Both the position numbers and the translations under genes were made by a program. A stretch of DNA of 64,000 nt from an uncultured Prevotellaceae bacterium. GTDB taxonomy: Bacteria > Bacteroidota > Bacteroidia > Bacteroidales > Bacteroidaceae. The stretch covers positions 1 to 64,000 of the forward strand of contig CAMJZV010000004.1 of assembly GCA_946410305.1 (NCBI GenBank). The letters are read 5' to 3'. The notes under the pieces were generated by a model. That model did no database searches. It had not been told where the DNA came from and was given only the letters and a program-made list of their open reading frames with translations. This document shows positions 52,377-60,195 of this stretch, one piece after another (positions within the stretch are counted from its first letter, which is position 1; each line of letters starts with the position of its first letter).

Positions 52377-52454
52377 GGGGCAAGGGGCATGGGGCAAGGG
52401 GCATGGAGCAAGGGGCAAGGAGCAGGGGGCAAGGGGCAAGGGGCAAGGGGCAAG
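52377..52454. repeat. Heptamer array (unit GGGGCAA)
   Basis: Eleven 7-bp units, mainly GGGGCAA with variants GGGGCAT, GGAGCAA and GGAGCAG, fill the gap between the UpxY stop and the Wzc start. Confidence 0.85.
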
Positions 52455-52456
52455 TA

Positions 52457-53056
52457 TTAAACTTTTTCGACATCAGTCAGGGCAATGTGCAGGAGTGCAC
52501 AGCCCAGCATGTTGAGGCGGATACCCAGATAGCGCTCGTCGGAACCTTTGAGTTCGACGACTTCGCCCTCGAGGCCCTTCATGTCACCACGGATGATGCG
52601 GATGGCATCGCCCACTCTGACGGGAGCAGCCACAAACTGCACGGGGCTGTCGGCATGGTAGAGCATGAACTGCAGCATCTGCATCTGGCGGTCGGGGATG
52701 ACCGTCACAGGACGGACACCGAACTCATTGGCCTTGGCAGCCTTGTTGACCAGGAAGGAGCGGATATAGGGAAGGGTGACAATCTCCTTGCGCTCCTCCG
52801 GTGTGCAGTGGATAAAGAGCAGCTGCGTGATGACGACCACCTCTATCTTCTTGCTTTTCCCATTCTTCCAATGGTGTACCTCCTCCTGGGTAGCAGCGTA
52901 GGCTTCATAGCCCAGACGAAGCAACCGGTCACGGCATTGCTTCTCAGCATTAGGTCCTACGAAAGCTACATACCAGTGGCGAGAAGGAACGCCTACGGCG
53001 CCGCCAGCGCCCTGCGCTGTCGTACTGTTTTCCGTTGGTATCTCACTTGCACACAT
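52457..53056 (-). CDS. UpxY-family transcription antiterminator (NusG-like)
   Basis: This 199-residue protein has a NusG N-terminal domain (HWYVAFVGPNAEKQCRDRLLRLGYEAYAATQEEV) and a KOW-type end (VRVGDAIRIIRGDMKGLEGEVVELKGSDERYLGIRLNMLG). UpxY proteins bind RNA polymerase near the start of capsule operons and allow it to read through. The frame extends to a TTG at 53140, but a Bacteroidetes -7 box lies within that extension, so the ATG at 53056 (MCASEIPTEN) is chosen. It is the first gene of the capsule operon, as in Bacteroides. Confidence 0.88.
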   Translation of the reverse strand: MCASEIPTENSTTAQGAGGAVGVPSRHWYVAFVGPNAEKQCRDRLLRLGYEAYAATQEEVHHWKNGKSKKIEVVVITQLLFIHCTPEERKEIVTLPYIRSFLVNKAAKANEFGVRPVTVIPDRQMQMLQFMLYHADSPVQFVAAPVRVGDAIRIIRGDMKGLEGEVVELKGSDERYLGIRLNMLGCALLHIALTDVEKV

Positions 53057-53087
53057 ATTATGTTCCAAGCATAAGGCACCCTCATCT

Positions 53088-53117
53088 TTTGCAGAATAAG
53101 GGCATTCATTCTGCAAA
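53088..53117 (-). promoter_or_regulatory. Hairpin overlapping the capsule promoter start
   Basis: TTTGCAGAAT (53088-53097) pairs exactly with ATTCTGCAAA (53108-53117). One arm overlaps the -7 box of the capsule promoter, so the hairpin covers the likely transcript start. It could be an operator or a leader hairpin for UpxY-dependent control. Confidence 0.45.
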
Positions 53118-53141
53118 GGTACGCATAAAACTTGAATCAAT
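53114..53141 (-). promoter_or_regulatory. Probable promoter of the capsule operon
   Basis: The minus strand has TACCTTTG (53121 to 53114), a full TAnnTTTG -7 box, with a weak ATTG at 53141-53138 at slightly short spacing. It is placed 58 bases before the UpxY start and just after a terminator hairpin that closes the upstream gene. Confidence 0.5.
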
Positions 53142-53200
53142 GGGATATTTTTTGGACAAAGTTCAGTCAGGGTAACAAAAATTAAGTTCTTTTAACAGAA

Positions 53201-53236
53201 AACGGCTACACCTTAATTATATAAAGTGTAGCCGTT
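53201..53236 (-). terminator. Rho-independent terminator of the DUF3127 gene
   Basis: AACGGCTACAC (53201-53211) pairs exactly with GTGTAGCCGTT (53226-53236). On the minus strand the stem is followed by TTTTCTGTTAAAA, a T-rich tail. It starts 27 bases past the gene's stop and separates it from the capsule promoter. Confidence 0.75.
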
Positions 53237-53262
53237 AGGGGGATTCTATTCAAAAGAAAAAC

Positions 53263-53667
53263 TTAGAAGGGCAGGTCGTCAGCACTACCCTCGCCTGCCG
53301 GTTCCTGTGCGGGAGGGAAGGGAGAGGTGGCATCCTGAGGAGCAGCAGCCTGTGCAAAGGGAGCACCCTGAGCAGGAGCACCAGCGACAGGAGCAGCACC
53401 ACGAACTACGTTGAAGGCACGAACATCGTTGAACCAACGACCATTGAACTCGTGCGCATCGATATCGAAAGACACGGTGACATCCTCACCCATCTGGATA
53501 TTGAACTGTTTGATGCGGTCTTCACCGAAGACACGGAAGACACACTTCTTGGGATACTGACCAGGAACCTCGATGACATAGTCCTGTGACATCCATGAGT
53601 TACCCGTGCGCTGAGAGACGCCACTACTTGCTGGCAATACTGCAATAATTTTACCTGTTAAATCCAT
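53263..53667 (-). CDS. DUF3127 protein with SSB-like acidic tip
   Basis: This 134-residue protein has a DUF3127 domain at residues 1-90 (MDLTGKIIAVLPASSGVSQRTGNSWMSQDYVIEV..., KKCVFRVFGEDRIKQF, GRWFNDVRAFNV), which looks like an OB-fold. It is followed by an Ala/Pro/Gln-rich linker and ends in DDLPF, like the protein-docking tip of single-strand DNA-binding protein. The family is common in Bacteroidetes. It lies next to dnaN in the opposite direction. A role in DNA replication or repair is inferred. Confidence 0.75.
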   Translation of the reverse strand: MDLTGKIIAVLPASSGVSQRTGNSWMSQDYVIEVPGQYPKKCVFRVFGEDRIKQFNIQMGEDVTVSFDIDAHEFNGRWFNDVRAFNVVRGAAPVAGAPAQGAPFAQAAAPQDATSPFPPAQEPAGEGSADDLPF

Positions 53668-53757
53668 AATTATTTGTTGATTTTATACGTTTTTTTTTGT
53701 TTCAGACTGCGAAATTACGGAAAATAATTTTAAAATCATCATTTTTCTGAAAATATT

Positions 53758-53789
53758 TTTGCATTTGACCAACTTATTTTGTATTTTTG
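53758..53789 (+). promoter_or_regulatory. Probable dnaN promoter
   Basis: TTTG at 53758-53761 and TATTTTTG at 53782-53789 match the Bacteroidetes -33/-7 pattern with a 20-base spacing. The start codon of dnaN is 49 bases further on. Confidence 0.6.
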
Positions 53790-53837
53790 TAGTCCATTAA
53801 CGAAATGAAGAATGAACATAACTAAAATTATATACTC

Positions 53838-54962
53838 ATGAGATTTACAGTATCCAGCACTGCGCTAAGCAGCAAACTCAATGCTCTTTCGAGAGTGATC
53901 AACAGTAAAAATTCACTGCCCATTCTGGCCGACTTCCTGTTCGACGTACAGGACAACATGCTCTACCTGACCGCTTCAGACAGCGAGAACGTCATGAAGA
54001 CCCAGCTGGAGTTGAGCGAATCCGACGGTAACGGACGCTTTGCCATTGGCAACCACGACCTCCTGGAGGCCGTGAAGGGTTTCTCTGAGCAGCCCATCAC
54101 CTTTGACGTGGACCAGGTCAGCAATATCGCCAAGATATCGTACCAGAACGGTCTTTTCTCACTGCCCGTAGAGAATGCTGACGAGTATCCGCAGGCACAG
54201 GGTATCAGTGATGGCGCCAACGAGATTGTCATCAGCAATGCTTTGTTGGCTGAGAACATCAACCGCTCACTGTTCGCTACCGCTCAGGACGAGTTGCGCC
54301 CTGTGATGAACGGTATCTACTTTGACCTGACCCCAGAGTGTCTGGCTATCGTTGCCAGCGATGGTCATAAGCTGGTGCGCAACAAGGTGCTGAGCATCCA
54401 GAGTGAGCAGCCCGCTGCCTTCATCCTGCCTAAGAAGCCCGCCTCCCTGTTGAAGGCCCTGCTGGGTAAGGATGGTGGAGATGTGACGATTCGCTTTGAT
54501 GAGCGCAACGCCCAGATCAGCTATGGCGATGGAGAGATTATCTGCCGCCTGATTGAGGGTCGCTATCCTAACTATAACAGCGTGATTCCACAGAACAACC
54601 CCAACCAGCTGACCGTAGACCGTCAGACCCTGTTGGCCGCCCTGCGTCGCGTACAGCCCTTTGCCAACGACTCCAGTAACCTCATCCGCTTCCATGTGGA
54701 AGGCGGTACCCTGCAGTTGGATGCGGAGGACTACGACTTCTCGAAGACCGCTACCGAGCGTATGTCGTGCTCGTATAATGGTCAGCCGATGAGCATTGGC
54801 TTCAAGGGTTCGTCGTTTATTGAGATTCTGAGCAACTTCGACTGTCAGGATGTTATCCTGCAGTTGGCAGACCCCAGTCGTGCAGGACTTGTGCTGCCCT
54901 CTGAGCAGCCTGAGAACCAGGATGTGCTGATGCTGATGATGCCGATGCTGATCAACGATTAG
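53838..54962 (+). CDS. dnaN: DNA polymerase III beta subunit (sliding clamp)
   Basis: This 374-residue protein has the three-domain clamp layout with typical segments: MRFTVSSTALSSKLNALSRVINSKNSLPIL, LTASDSENVMKTQLEL, EYPQAQGI, IYFDLTPECLAIVASDGHKLV, and the C-terminal LVLPSEQ...LMLMMPMLIND. It forms the ring that holds polymerase on DNA. The length is normal. The stop lies in a 10-bp hairpin. Confidence 0.97.
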   Translation: MRFTVSSTALSSKLNALSRVINSKNSLPILADFLFDVQDNMLYLTASDSENVMKTQLELSESDGNGRFAIGNHDLLEAVKGFSEQPITFDVDQVSNIAKISYQNGLFSLPVENADEYPQAQGISDGANEIVISNALLAENINRSLFATAQDELRPVMNGIYFDLTPECLAIVASDGHKLVRNKVLSIQSEQPAAFILPKKPASLLKALLGKDGGDVTIRFDERNAQISYGDGEIICRLIEGRYPNYNSVIPQNNPNQLTVDRQTLLAALRRVQPFANDSSNLIRFHVEGGTLQLDAEDYDFSKTATERMSCSYNGQPMSIGFKGSSFIEILSNFDCQDVILQLADPSRAGLVLPSEQPENQDVLMLMMPMLIND

Positions 54963-54982
54963 CCGAGAACGACTAATCGTTG
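54953..54982 (+). terminator. Hairpin at the end of dnaN
   Basis: CAACGATTAG (54953-54962), which includes the stop codon, pairs exactly with CTAATCGTTG (54973-54982). A heptamer repeat array follows at once; no T-run, so termination is uncertain. Confidence 0.5.
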
Positions 54983-55045
54983 AAATGAAGAATGAAGAAT
55001 GAAGAATGAAGAATCGGCTAACGCCGGTGAAGAATGAAAAATTAA
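54982..55045. repeat. Heptamer array (unit GAAGAAT)
   Basis: Four units of ATGAAGA are followed by a short CGGCTAACGCCG palindrome and by variants GAAGAAT, GAAAAAT and TAAAAAT, ending ten bases before the next start codon. Confidence 0.75.
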
Positions 55046-55055
55046 AAATTAAATT

Positions 55056-55883
55056 GTGAAACTGAATTTACAGAAACCACTGGTGATTTTTGACTTGGAG
55101 ACCACGGGCCTTGACATTGTCAAGGAACGGGTCATCCAGTTATCATATATTAAGGTGTACCCCGACGGAAGAGAAGAGAGGGGTAATGAGATTATCAATC
55201 CCGAGAAACCCATTCCAGACGAGGTGGTAGCCCTGACGGGTATCTCCAACGAGGACGTCAAGGGCAAGCCCACCTTCAAACAGTTGGCGAGCAAGATTTG
55301 TGAGGTGTTTACCGGAGCAGATATTGCCGGCTATAACAGCAACCACTTCGATGTGCCCCTGTTGGCTGAGGAGTTTCTGAGAGCTGGCATCGACTTCGAT
55401 TTCTCGAAGTGTCGTCTGATAGATGCGCAAACCATCTACCACAAGATGGAGCGCAGGAATCTGGCTGCCGCGTATAAGTTCTATTGTGGCAGAAAGATGG
55501 AGGACGACTTTGAGGCTCACCGTGCAGACCAAGACACCGAGGCCACCTATCGCGTGCTGATGGGAGAGTTGGACTGCTATACCGAAGAGCACCAGCGCGA
55601 GATTGGGGAAGACCCCACAGAGCGCACGCTGCCTAACGACATGCAGGCCCTGGCAGACTTCTCGAAGGTCAACGACAATGTGGACTTTGCCGGACGTATC
55701 GTGTGGGCAGAGGTCAATGGTCAGCGTACCGAGGTGTTTAACTTCGGCAAGCACAAGGGACTGCCGGTGGCACAGGTGTTGCGCATGGATCCAGGGTACT
55801 ATAGCTGGATACTCGGTGGGGACTTTACGTATAACACCAAGCAGGTGCTGACGAGGATTCGTTTGCGCGAAGCGCAAAAGTAA
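55056..55883 (+). CDS. 3'-5' exonuclease, DNA polymerase III epsilon-like
   Basis: This 275-residue protein has a DEDDh exonuclease domain: VIFDLETTGL (motif I, Asp and Glu), GYNSNHFDVPLL (motif II, Asp) and HRADQDTEATY (His and Asp of motif III). The C-terminal 80 residues carry FNFGKHKGLPVAQVLRMDPGYYSWIL, a domain often fused to such exonucleases in Bacteroidetes. It begins with GTG at 55056. It probably proofreads or trims DNA ends; its location after dnaN fits. Confidence 0.9.
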   Translation: MKLNLQKPLVIFDLETTGLDIVKERVIQLSYIKVYPDGREERGNEIINPEKPIPDEVVALTGISNEDVKGKPTFKQLASKICEVFTGADIAGYNSNHFDVPLLAEEFLRAGIDFDFSKCRLIDAQTIYHKMERRNLAAAYKFYCGRKMEDDFEAHRADQDTEATYRVLMGELDCYTEEHQREIGEDPTERTLPNDMQALADFSKVNDNVDFAGRIVWAEVNGQRTEVFNFGKHKGLPVAQVLRMDPGYYSWILGGDFTYNTKQVLTRIRLREAQK

Positions 55884-55889
55884 CTTATG

Positions 55890-56001
55890 CCCCCTAAGTT
55901 AGGGGGCTCAGGGGTCTGAACAAACGAAGACCCCATTTATATTAGATAATGACGATGACAAATAGACCTTGTTCAGACCCCCAACCCCCTAACTTAGGGG
56001 G
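55890..56001. repeat. Inverted GC-rich repeat around the coaBC start
   Basis: Arms at 55890-55923 and 55969-56001 are almost perfect reverse complements; both contain CCCCCTAAGTTAGGGGG (or its complement) and GGTCTGAACAA. The loop between them holds the ATG at 55949 used as the coaBC start. It looks like an inserted pair of palindromic elements. Confidence 0.7.
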
Positions 56002-57349
56002 CTCAGGGTTGAAAGGGAAGAAGATTGTACTGGGTATTACGGGAAGCATAGCCGCGTATAAGGCGTGTCTGATTATCCGTGGACTGGTGAAGGCTGGTGC
56101 TGAGGTGCAGGTGGTGATTACCCCTGCGGGAAAGGAGTTTATCACCCCGATAACGCTGTCGGCACTGACCCATAAGCCCGTGATTAGTGAGTTCTTTGCC
56201 CAAAGAGATGGCACGTGGAACTCGCATGTAGATCTGGGACTATGGGCTGACGCCATGCTCATCGCGCCCTGTACCGCCTCGACCCTTGGCAAGATGGCCA
56301 ACGGTATTGCCGACAACATGCTCATCACTACCTATCTGTCGATGAAGGCTCCCGTGTTCATTGCGCCAGCGATGGACCTGGATATGTATAAGCACCCCAG
56401 CACACAGGAGAACATGAAGCGGCTCGTCAGCTTTGGCAACCATATCATCGAGCCCGCATCAGGGTTCCTGGCATCAGGACTGGAGGGCAAAGGAAGAATG
56501 GAAGAGCCGGATAGGATCGTGGAGATACTGGAGGAAAGGCTAGAAGAGGCCCCCTCAAAAATGAGGGGGAGTAGTGGCGAAGAGGAAGCATGGAAAAACC
56601 ATGCCCTACAAGAAAGCCAAGAAGAAGGGATGTGCGGCAAGAAGGTGCTGATAACCGCGGGGCCTACGTATGAGAAGATAGACCCGGTACGGTTTATCGG
56701 GAACTACAGCAGTGGGAAGATGGGCTTCGCACTTGCTGAGGAGTGCGCACGCAGAGGCGCTGAGGTGACACTGGTCGCTGGGCCCGTCAGTCTGAAGTGT
56801 TCTGAGGCCATTCATAGGATTGATGTGGAGAGCTGTGAGGAGATGTACCAGGCTGCCACTGAGGCCTTTAAGAGTAGTGATGCAGCCATTCTTTGTGCGG
56901 CAGTTGCGGACTTTAGGCCAGAGCAGCAGGCCAAGGAGAAGATAAAGAGAGAAGGACCCACCCCTGACCCCTCCCGACTGGGAGGGGGAACTCACCCCCA
57001 GGCCCCCTCAAAAATGAGGGGGAGTAGTGGTGATGAGGGACTGACACTGAGGTTAGTGCCGAATCCTGACATTGCGGCTGCTTTGGGAAAGATGAAGACA
57101 GAGAAGCAGGTGATAGTAGGGTTTGCCTTGGAGACCAACGATGAAGAGGTGAATGCCAAGAAGAAGCTGGAGAAGAAGAACCTGGACTTCATTGTGCTGA
57201 ACTCGCTGCAGAACAAGGGGACATGCTTCCAGTCGGACGAGAACCAGATCAGCATTATCTCCAAGGAGGGCCAGCGTGACTATGAGAAGAAGTCGAAGCA
57301 GGAGGTGGCCAGGGATATTGTGGAGGAGCTGGCGTTTACGCTTCGCTAG
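55949..57349 (+). CDS. coaBC: Phosphopantothenoylcysteine decarboxylase / phosphopantothenate-cysteine ligase
   Basis: This bifunctional coenzyme A enzyme has the CoaC flavoprotein half (KIVLGITGSIAAYK, catalytic His in NSHVDLGLWADAMLIAPCTASTLGKMANGIADN, FIAPAMDLDMY) and the CoaB half (KVLITAGPTYEKIDPVRFIGNYSSGKMG, AAVADFRP, FALET). At 466 residues it is longer than the usual 400. The extra length is in three repeat-coded stretches: the N-terminal 20 residues, a linker near 200-228 and a segment near 335-362, the last two sharing an identical 30-base palindromic repeat. A TTG at 56009 may be the original start. Confidence 0.93.
   Translation: MTMTNRPCSDPQPPNLGGSGLKGKKIVLGITGSIAAYKACLIIRGLVKAGAEVQVVITPAGKEFITPITLSALTHKPVISEFFAQRDGTWNSHVDLGLWADAMLIAPCTASTLGKMANGIADNMLITTYLSMKAPVFIAPAMDLDMYKHPSTQENMKRLVSFGNHIIEPASGFLASGLEGKGRMEEPDRIVEILEERLEEAPSKMRGSSGEEEAWKNHALQESQEEGMCGKKVLITAGPTYEKIDPVRFIGNYSSGKMGFALAEECARRGAEVTLVAGPVSLKCSEAIHRIDVESCEEMYQAATEAFKSSDAAILCAAVADFRPEQQAKEKIKREGPTPDPSRLGGGTHPQAPSKMRGSSGDEGLTLRLVPNPDIAAALGKMKTEKQVIVGFALETNDEEVNAKKKLEKKNLDFIVLNSLQNKGTCFQSDENQISIISKEGQRDYEKKSKQEVARDIVEELAFTLR
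56548..56577. repeat. 30-base palindromic repeat inside coaBC, copy 1
   Basis: The stretch holds the stem CCCCCTCA-AAA-TGAGGGGG and is identical over all 30 bases to 57001-57030. It encodes the residues APSKMRGSSG in frame, in the linker between the CoaC and CoaB halves. Confidence 0.85.
57001..57030. repeat. 30-base palindromic repeat inside coaBC, copy 2
   Basis: It is identical to 56548-56577 and is read in the same frame (APSKMRGSSG). A second, related C-run/G-run palindrome (CCCTCCCGACTGGGAGGG) lies directly before it at about 56970-56987. Confidence 0.85.
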
Positions 57350-57419
57350 TGAATAGTGAATAACGAAGAGTGAATAGTGAGGCTAGTGAATAGTGAATAA
57401 CGAAGAGTGAATAGTGAGG
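57346..57419. repeat. 37-bp tandem duplication made of heptamers
   Basis: Two exact 37-bp copies (57346-57382 and 57383-57419) are each made of GAATAGT, GAATAAC and GAAGAGT type 7-bp units. The first copy contains the coaBC stop codon; the second ends just before the next gene start. Confidence 0.8.
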
Positions 57420-57420
57420 G

Positions 57421-58320
57421 ATGAAGAAGGGGATTCTTACATTATTATATATATTGCTTGCGGTGAGTGCTGGTGCACAGGAGTTGCTGGTGAAGGTGAC
57501 CATCAACAGTTCGCAGGTGGAGGGCTCAGACAAGAGCGTCTTTGAGAATCTGCAGCAGACACTGGAGCAATGGATGAACGACAAGCAGTGGACGGAGCTG
57601 CAGTTCCAGAAGAACGAGCGTATCAACGTCACCTTTAACATCACGGTACAGAAATACGACAAGGGCAACAACCGCTTCACCTGTACGGCAATGATACAAG
57701 CCAACAGACCGGTGTATAATTCTGCCTACACCACCACCTTATATAATAATAAGGATGGGGACTTCAACTTCGACTTCGTGCAGTTCGACCAGTTGAACTT
57801 CAGAGAAGAGGTGATTGACAACCAGTTGACAGCCCTGATGGCATACTATGCCTACCTGATCATCGGTCTGGACCTTGACAGCTTTGGACCCATGGCAGGA
57901 ACAGAGATTCTACAGCGTTGTATGAATCTGACGAACAATGCGCAGGACCTGGGATTCCCTGGTTGGAAAGCCTTTGAGGACTCCAGAAACCGCTTTGCCA
58001 TCATCAACGACTACTTGGACGAGGCCATGAAGCCCTTCCGTCAGTTGCAGTATGACTACTACCGCAAGGGACTGGACGAGATGAGCAACAATGCAGAACG
58101 TGGACGTACCAATGTGTCGGAGGCCTTGGAACTGCTGAAGCAAGCCCATCAGGACAAGCCATTGAGTCTGTTGCCCCAGATATGGACCGACTATAAGCGT
58201 GATGAGTTGGCGAACATCTATAAGGGCAAGGGTACGCAGAAAGAGAAAGAGGCGGTATATACCATCCTGTTTAACCTCAATGCGTCGCAGAGTAATGCGT
58301 GGGATAAGATAAAGGAATAA
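57421..58320 (+). CDS. DUF4835 family periplasmic protein
   Basis: This 299-residue protein has a signal peptide (MKKGILTLLYILLAVSAGAQ) and then the DUF4835 pattern (VTINSSQVEGSDKSVFENLQQTLEQWMNDKQWTELQF, YNSAYTTTLYNNKDGDFNFDFVQFDQLNF, LMAYYAYLIIGLDLDSFGPMAG). In Bacteroidetes the family is nearly always between coaBC and recN, as here. Function is unknown. Confidence 0.88.
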   Translation: MKKGILTLLYILLAVSAGAQELLVKVTINSSQVEGSDKSVFENLQQTLEQWMNDKQWTELQFQKNERINVTFNITVQKYDKGNNRFTCTAMIQANRPVYNSAYTTTLYNNKDGDFNFDFVQFDQLNFREEVIDNQLTALMAYYAYLIIGLDLDSFGPMAGTEILQRCMNLTNNAQDLGFPGWKAFEDSRNRFAIINDYLDEAMKPFRQLQYDYYRKGLDEMSNNAERGRTNVSEALELLKQAHQDKPLSLLPQIWTDYKRDELANIYKGKGTQKEKEAVYTILFNLNASQSNAWDKIKE

Positions 58321-58322
58321 GC

Positions 58323-58424
58323 CGACCCCTCCCAAAAGGGAGGGGAAGTGCACGTAATCCAAAAGGGAGGGGAAATGCACGTAATCCAAAAGGGAGGGGA
58401 AGTGCACGGAATCCAAAAGAAGTT
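58323..58424. repeat. 27-bp tandem repeats after the DUF4835 gene
   Basis: About three copies of a 27-bp unit that begins CCAAAAGGGAGGGGAA and ends GTGCACGTAAT follow one another. The first is opened by the palindrome CCCCTCCC-AAAA-GGGAGGGG. Confidence 0.75.
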
Positions 58425-58475
58425 AAGAAGGAAGACGAACACGAATTTCACGAATAATACGAATTAAATTATCGT

Positions 58476-60131
58476 ATGCTGAAACATTTATATATTAAGA
58501 ATTATGCACTGATAGACCTGCTGGATATTGAGTTGTATTCAGGGTTCTCAGTGTTGACCGGTGAGACTGGTGCGGGAAAGAGTATTATCCTAGGTGCTAT
58601 TGGTCTGTTGCTGGGTCAACGTGCTGATTCTAAGAGTATTAAGACTGGGGCAGAGAGATGTACCATCGAGGCACATTTTGATTTGTCACGATATGATTTG
58701 CAACCGTTCTTTACGGAGAACGATATAGATTACGATGCGGAAGACACCATTATCCGCAGAGAGATCAGCGCCACCAAGAGTCGTGCGTTTATCAACGACA
58801 CCCCTGTGGCCCTGTCGATGCTGAAAGAGCTGGGCGAGCAACTGGTGGACATCCATTCACAGCACCAGAACCTGTTGCTGAACAAGCAGGACTTCCAACT
58901 GAGTGTGGTGGATATCATTGCCCAGAACCAGGGACTGTTGGCTGAATATCAGGAGGTATATGGACAACTGCAGACAGCCAATAGGGAGCTGCAGGAACTG
59001 AAGGACGATATAGAGAAGAACCGTCAACAGGTTGACTTTATGCAGTTCCAGTATGAGGAGTTGCAGCAGGCCAACCTCGTGGATGGTGAACAAGAAGAGC
59101 TGGAGCAACAGAGCGACATGCTCTCGCATGCAGAAGACATCAAGGGAGCGTTGTATGAGGCTGATGGTCATCTGAATAGCGACCAACAAGGGGCTGTAGA
59201 TAATGTCAGACAGTCGTTCCAAACCCTGCGGAATATTGCTCGTGTGCTGCCTGCTGCCAGTGAGTTGGCAGAGCGCTTGGAGAGTTGTCATATCGAGCTG
59301 AAAGATATTGCCGATGAGGTGAGCAGTCTGTTGGAGCGTACCGATTTCGATCCCGCAGAACTGGAACGTCTGAACAATCGGCTGGACCTGATCTACGACC
59401 TCGAGAAGAAATACCATGTGGATAGCGTGGAAGAGCTCATTGCCCAACGCGACCTGTTGGGCAAACAGCTCAATGCCATTGAGAATAGCGATGACGCTAT
59501 GGCAGAGCTGGAGGCTAAATGCGAACTGCTCAAAGGCAAGTGCCAGCAACTGGCAGACAAGTTGACCAAGCAACGCCAGAAGGCCGCTAAAGAGATTGAG
59601 AAGCAGATGCAACAGCGACTGGTGCCACTGGGTATGCCCCATGTGCGCTTTGAGGTCAGCATTACGTCCTCAGCCCTTGGCAAGAGTGGTCAGGACCAGG
59701 TTGCCTTCCTCTTTTCTGCCAACACCTCCACCCCACTCCAACCCGTTAGTCAGGTGGCTAGTGGTGGTGAGATAGCCCGTGTGATGCTGTCGCTAAAGGC
59801 CATGATTAGTGGGGCCGTGAAATTGCCCACCATCATCTTTGACGAGATAGATACTGGTGTGAGTGGCAAGATTGCTGAGAAGATGGCTGAGATGATGCGC
59901 GAGATGGGACAGGCAGAGCGTCAGGTGATTAGCATCACCCATCTGCCACAGATTGCGGCCATGGGTAGTCACCACTATCGTGTATCGAAGGAAGAAACGC
60001 CACAGGGGACCACCAGCAGTATGCACCTGCTCAGCGATGAGGAGCGCGTCAGGGAGATTGCACAAATGGTCAGCGGAAGCGATATTTCCGAAGCAGCGAT
60101 TAGCAACGCCAAGGCGCTGCTGAAACAATAA
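58476..60131 (+). CDS. recN: DNA repair protein RecN
   Basis: This 551-residue SMC-like ATPase has Walker A LTGETGAGKSIILGAIG at residues 28-44, two coiled-coil arms around 150-380 and the signature/Walker B region SQVASGGEIARVMLSLK, TIIFDEIDTGVSGKIAEKM, followed by ITHLPQIAAMG. It acts in double-strand break repair. It is the last plus-strand gene of the dnaN block, facing dnaB. Confidence 0.95.
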   Translation: MLKHLYIKNYALIDLLDIELYSGFSVLTGETGAGKSIILGAIGLLLGQRADSKSIKTGAERCTIEAHFDLSRYDLQPFFTENDIDYDAEDTIIRREISATKSRAFINDTPVALSMLKELGEQLVDIHSQHQNLLLNKQDFQLSVVDIIAQNQGLLAEYQEVYGQLQTANRELQELKDDIEKNRQQVDFMQFQYEELQQANLVDGEQEELEQQSDMLSHAEDIKGALYEADGHLNSDQQGAVDNVRQSFQTLRNIARVLPAASELAERLESCHIELKDIADEVSSLLERTDFDPAELERLNNRLDLIYDLEKKYHVDSVEELIAQRDLLGKQLNAIENSDDAMAELEAKCELLKGKCQQLADKLTKQRQKAAKEIEKQMQQRLVPLGMPHVRFEVSITSSALGKSGQDQVAFLFSANTSTPLQPVSQVASGGEIARVMLSLKAMISGAVKLPTIIFDEIDTGVSGKIAEKMAEMMREMGQAERQVISITHLPQIAAMGSHHYRVSKEETPQGTTSSMHLLSDEERVREIAQMVSGSDISEAAISNAKALLKQ

Positions 60132-60132
60132 T

Positions 60133-60187
60133 GCAGCGGGAAAACCGCTGCACACTGGCATAACGAAAGCAGCGGGGAAACCGCTGC
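60133..60187. repeat. Twin hairpins between recN and dnaB
   Basis: Two near-identical 25-base segments, each a 7-bp stem GCAGCGG/CCGCTGC with an A-rich loop (60133-60151 and 60169-60187) followed by ACACTG, lie between the convergent recN and dnaB genes. They may help to end transcription from both sides, although no T-run is visible. Confidence 0.7.
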
Positions 60188-60195
60188 ACACTGTA

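Noticed and set aside
52377..52454. Possible CRISPR array
   Set aside because: The units are 7 bases long with no spacers, and the same is true of all other arrays in the window. The Cas2-like gene at 10295 has no repeats near it.
53758..54962. Replication origin near dnaN
   Set aside because: There is no dnaA gene, no cluster of DnaA boxes (TTATCCACA) and no AT-rich repeat set next to dnaN.
55143..55877. 244-residue frame antisense to the exonuclease gene
   Set aside because: The exonuclease has all DEDDh motifs; the antisense frame has none and no ribosome site.
58857..59642. 261-residue frame antisense to recN
   Set aside because: It is an open shadow frame caused by the codon bias of recN, with no start context or family match.
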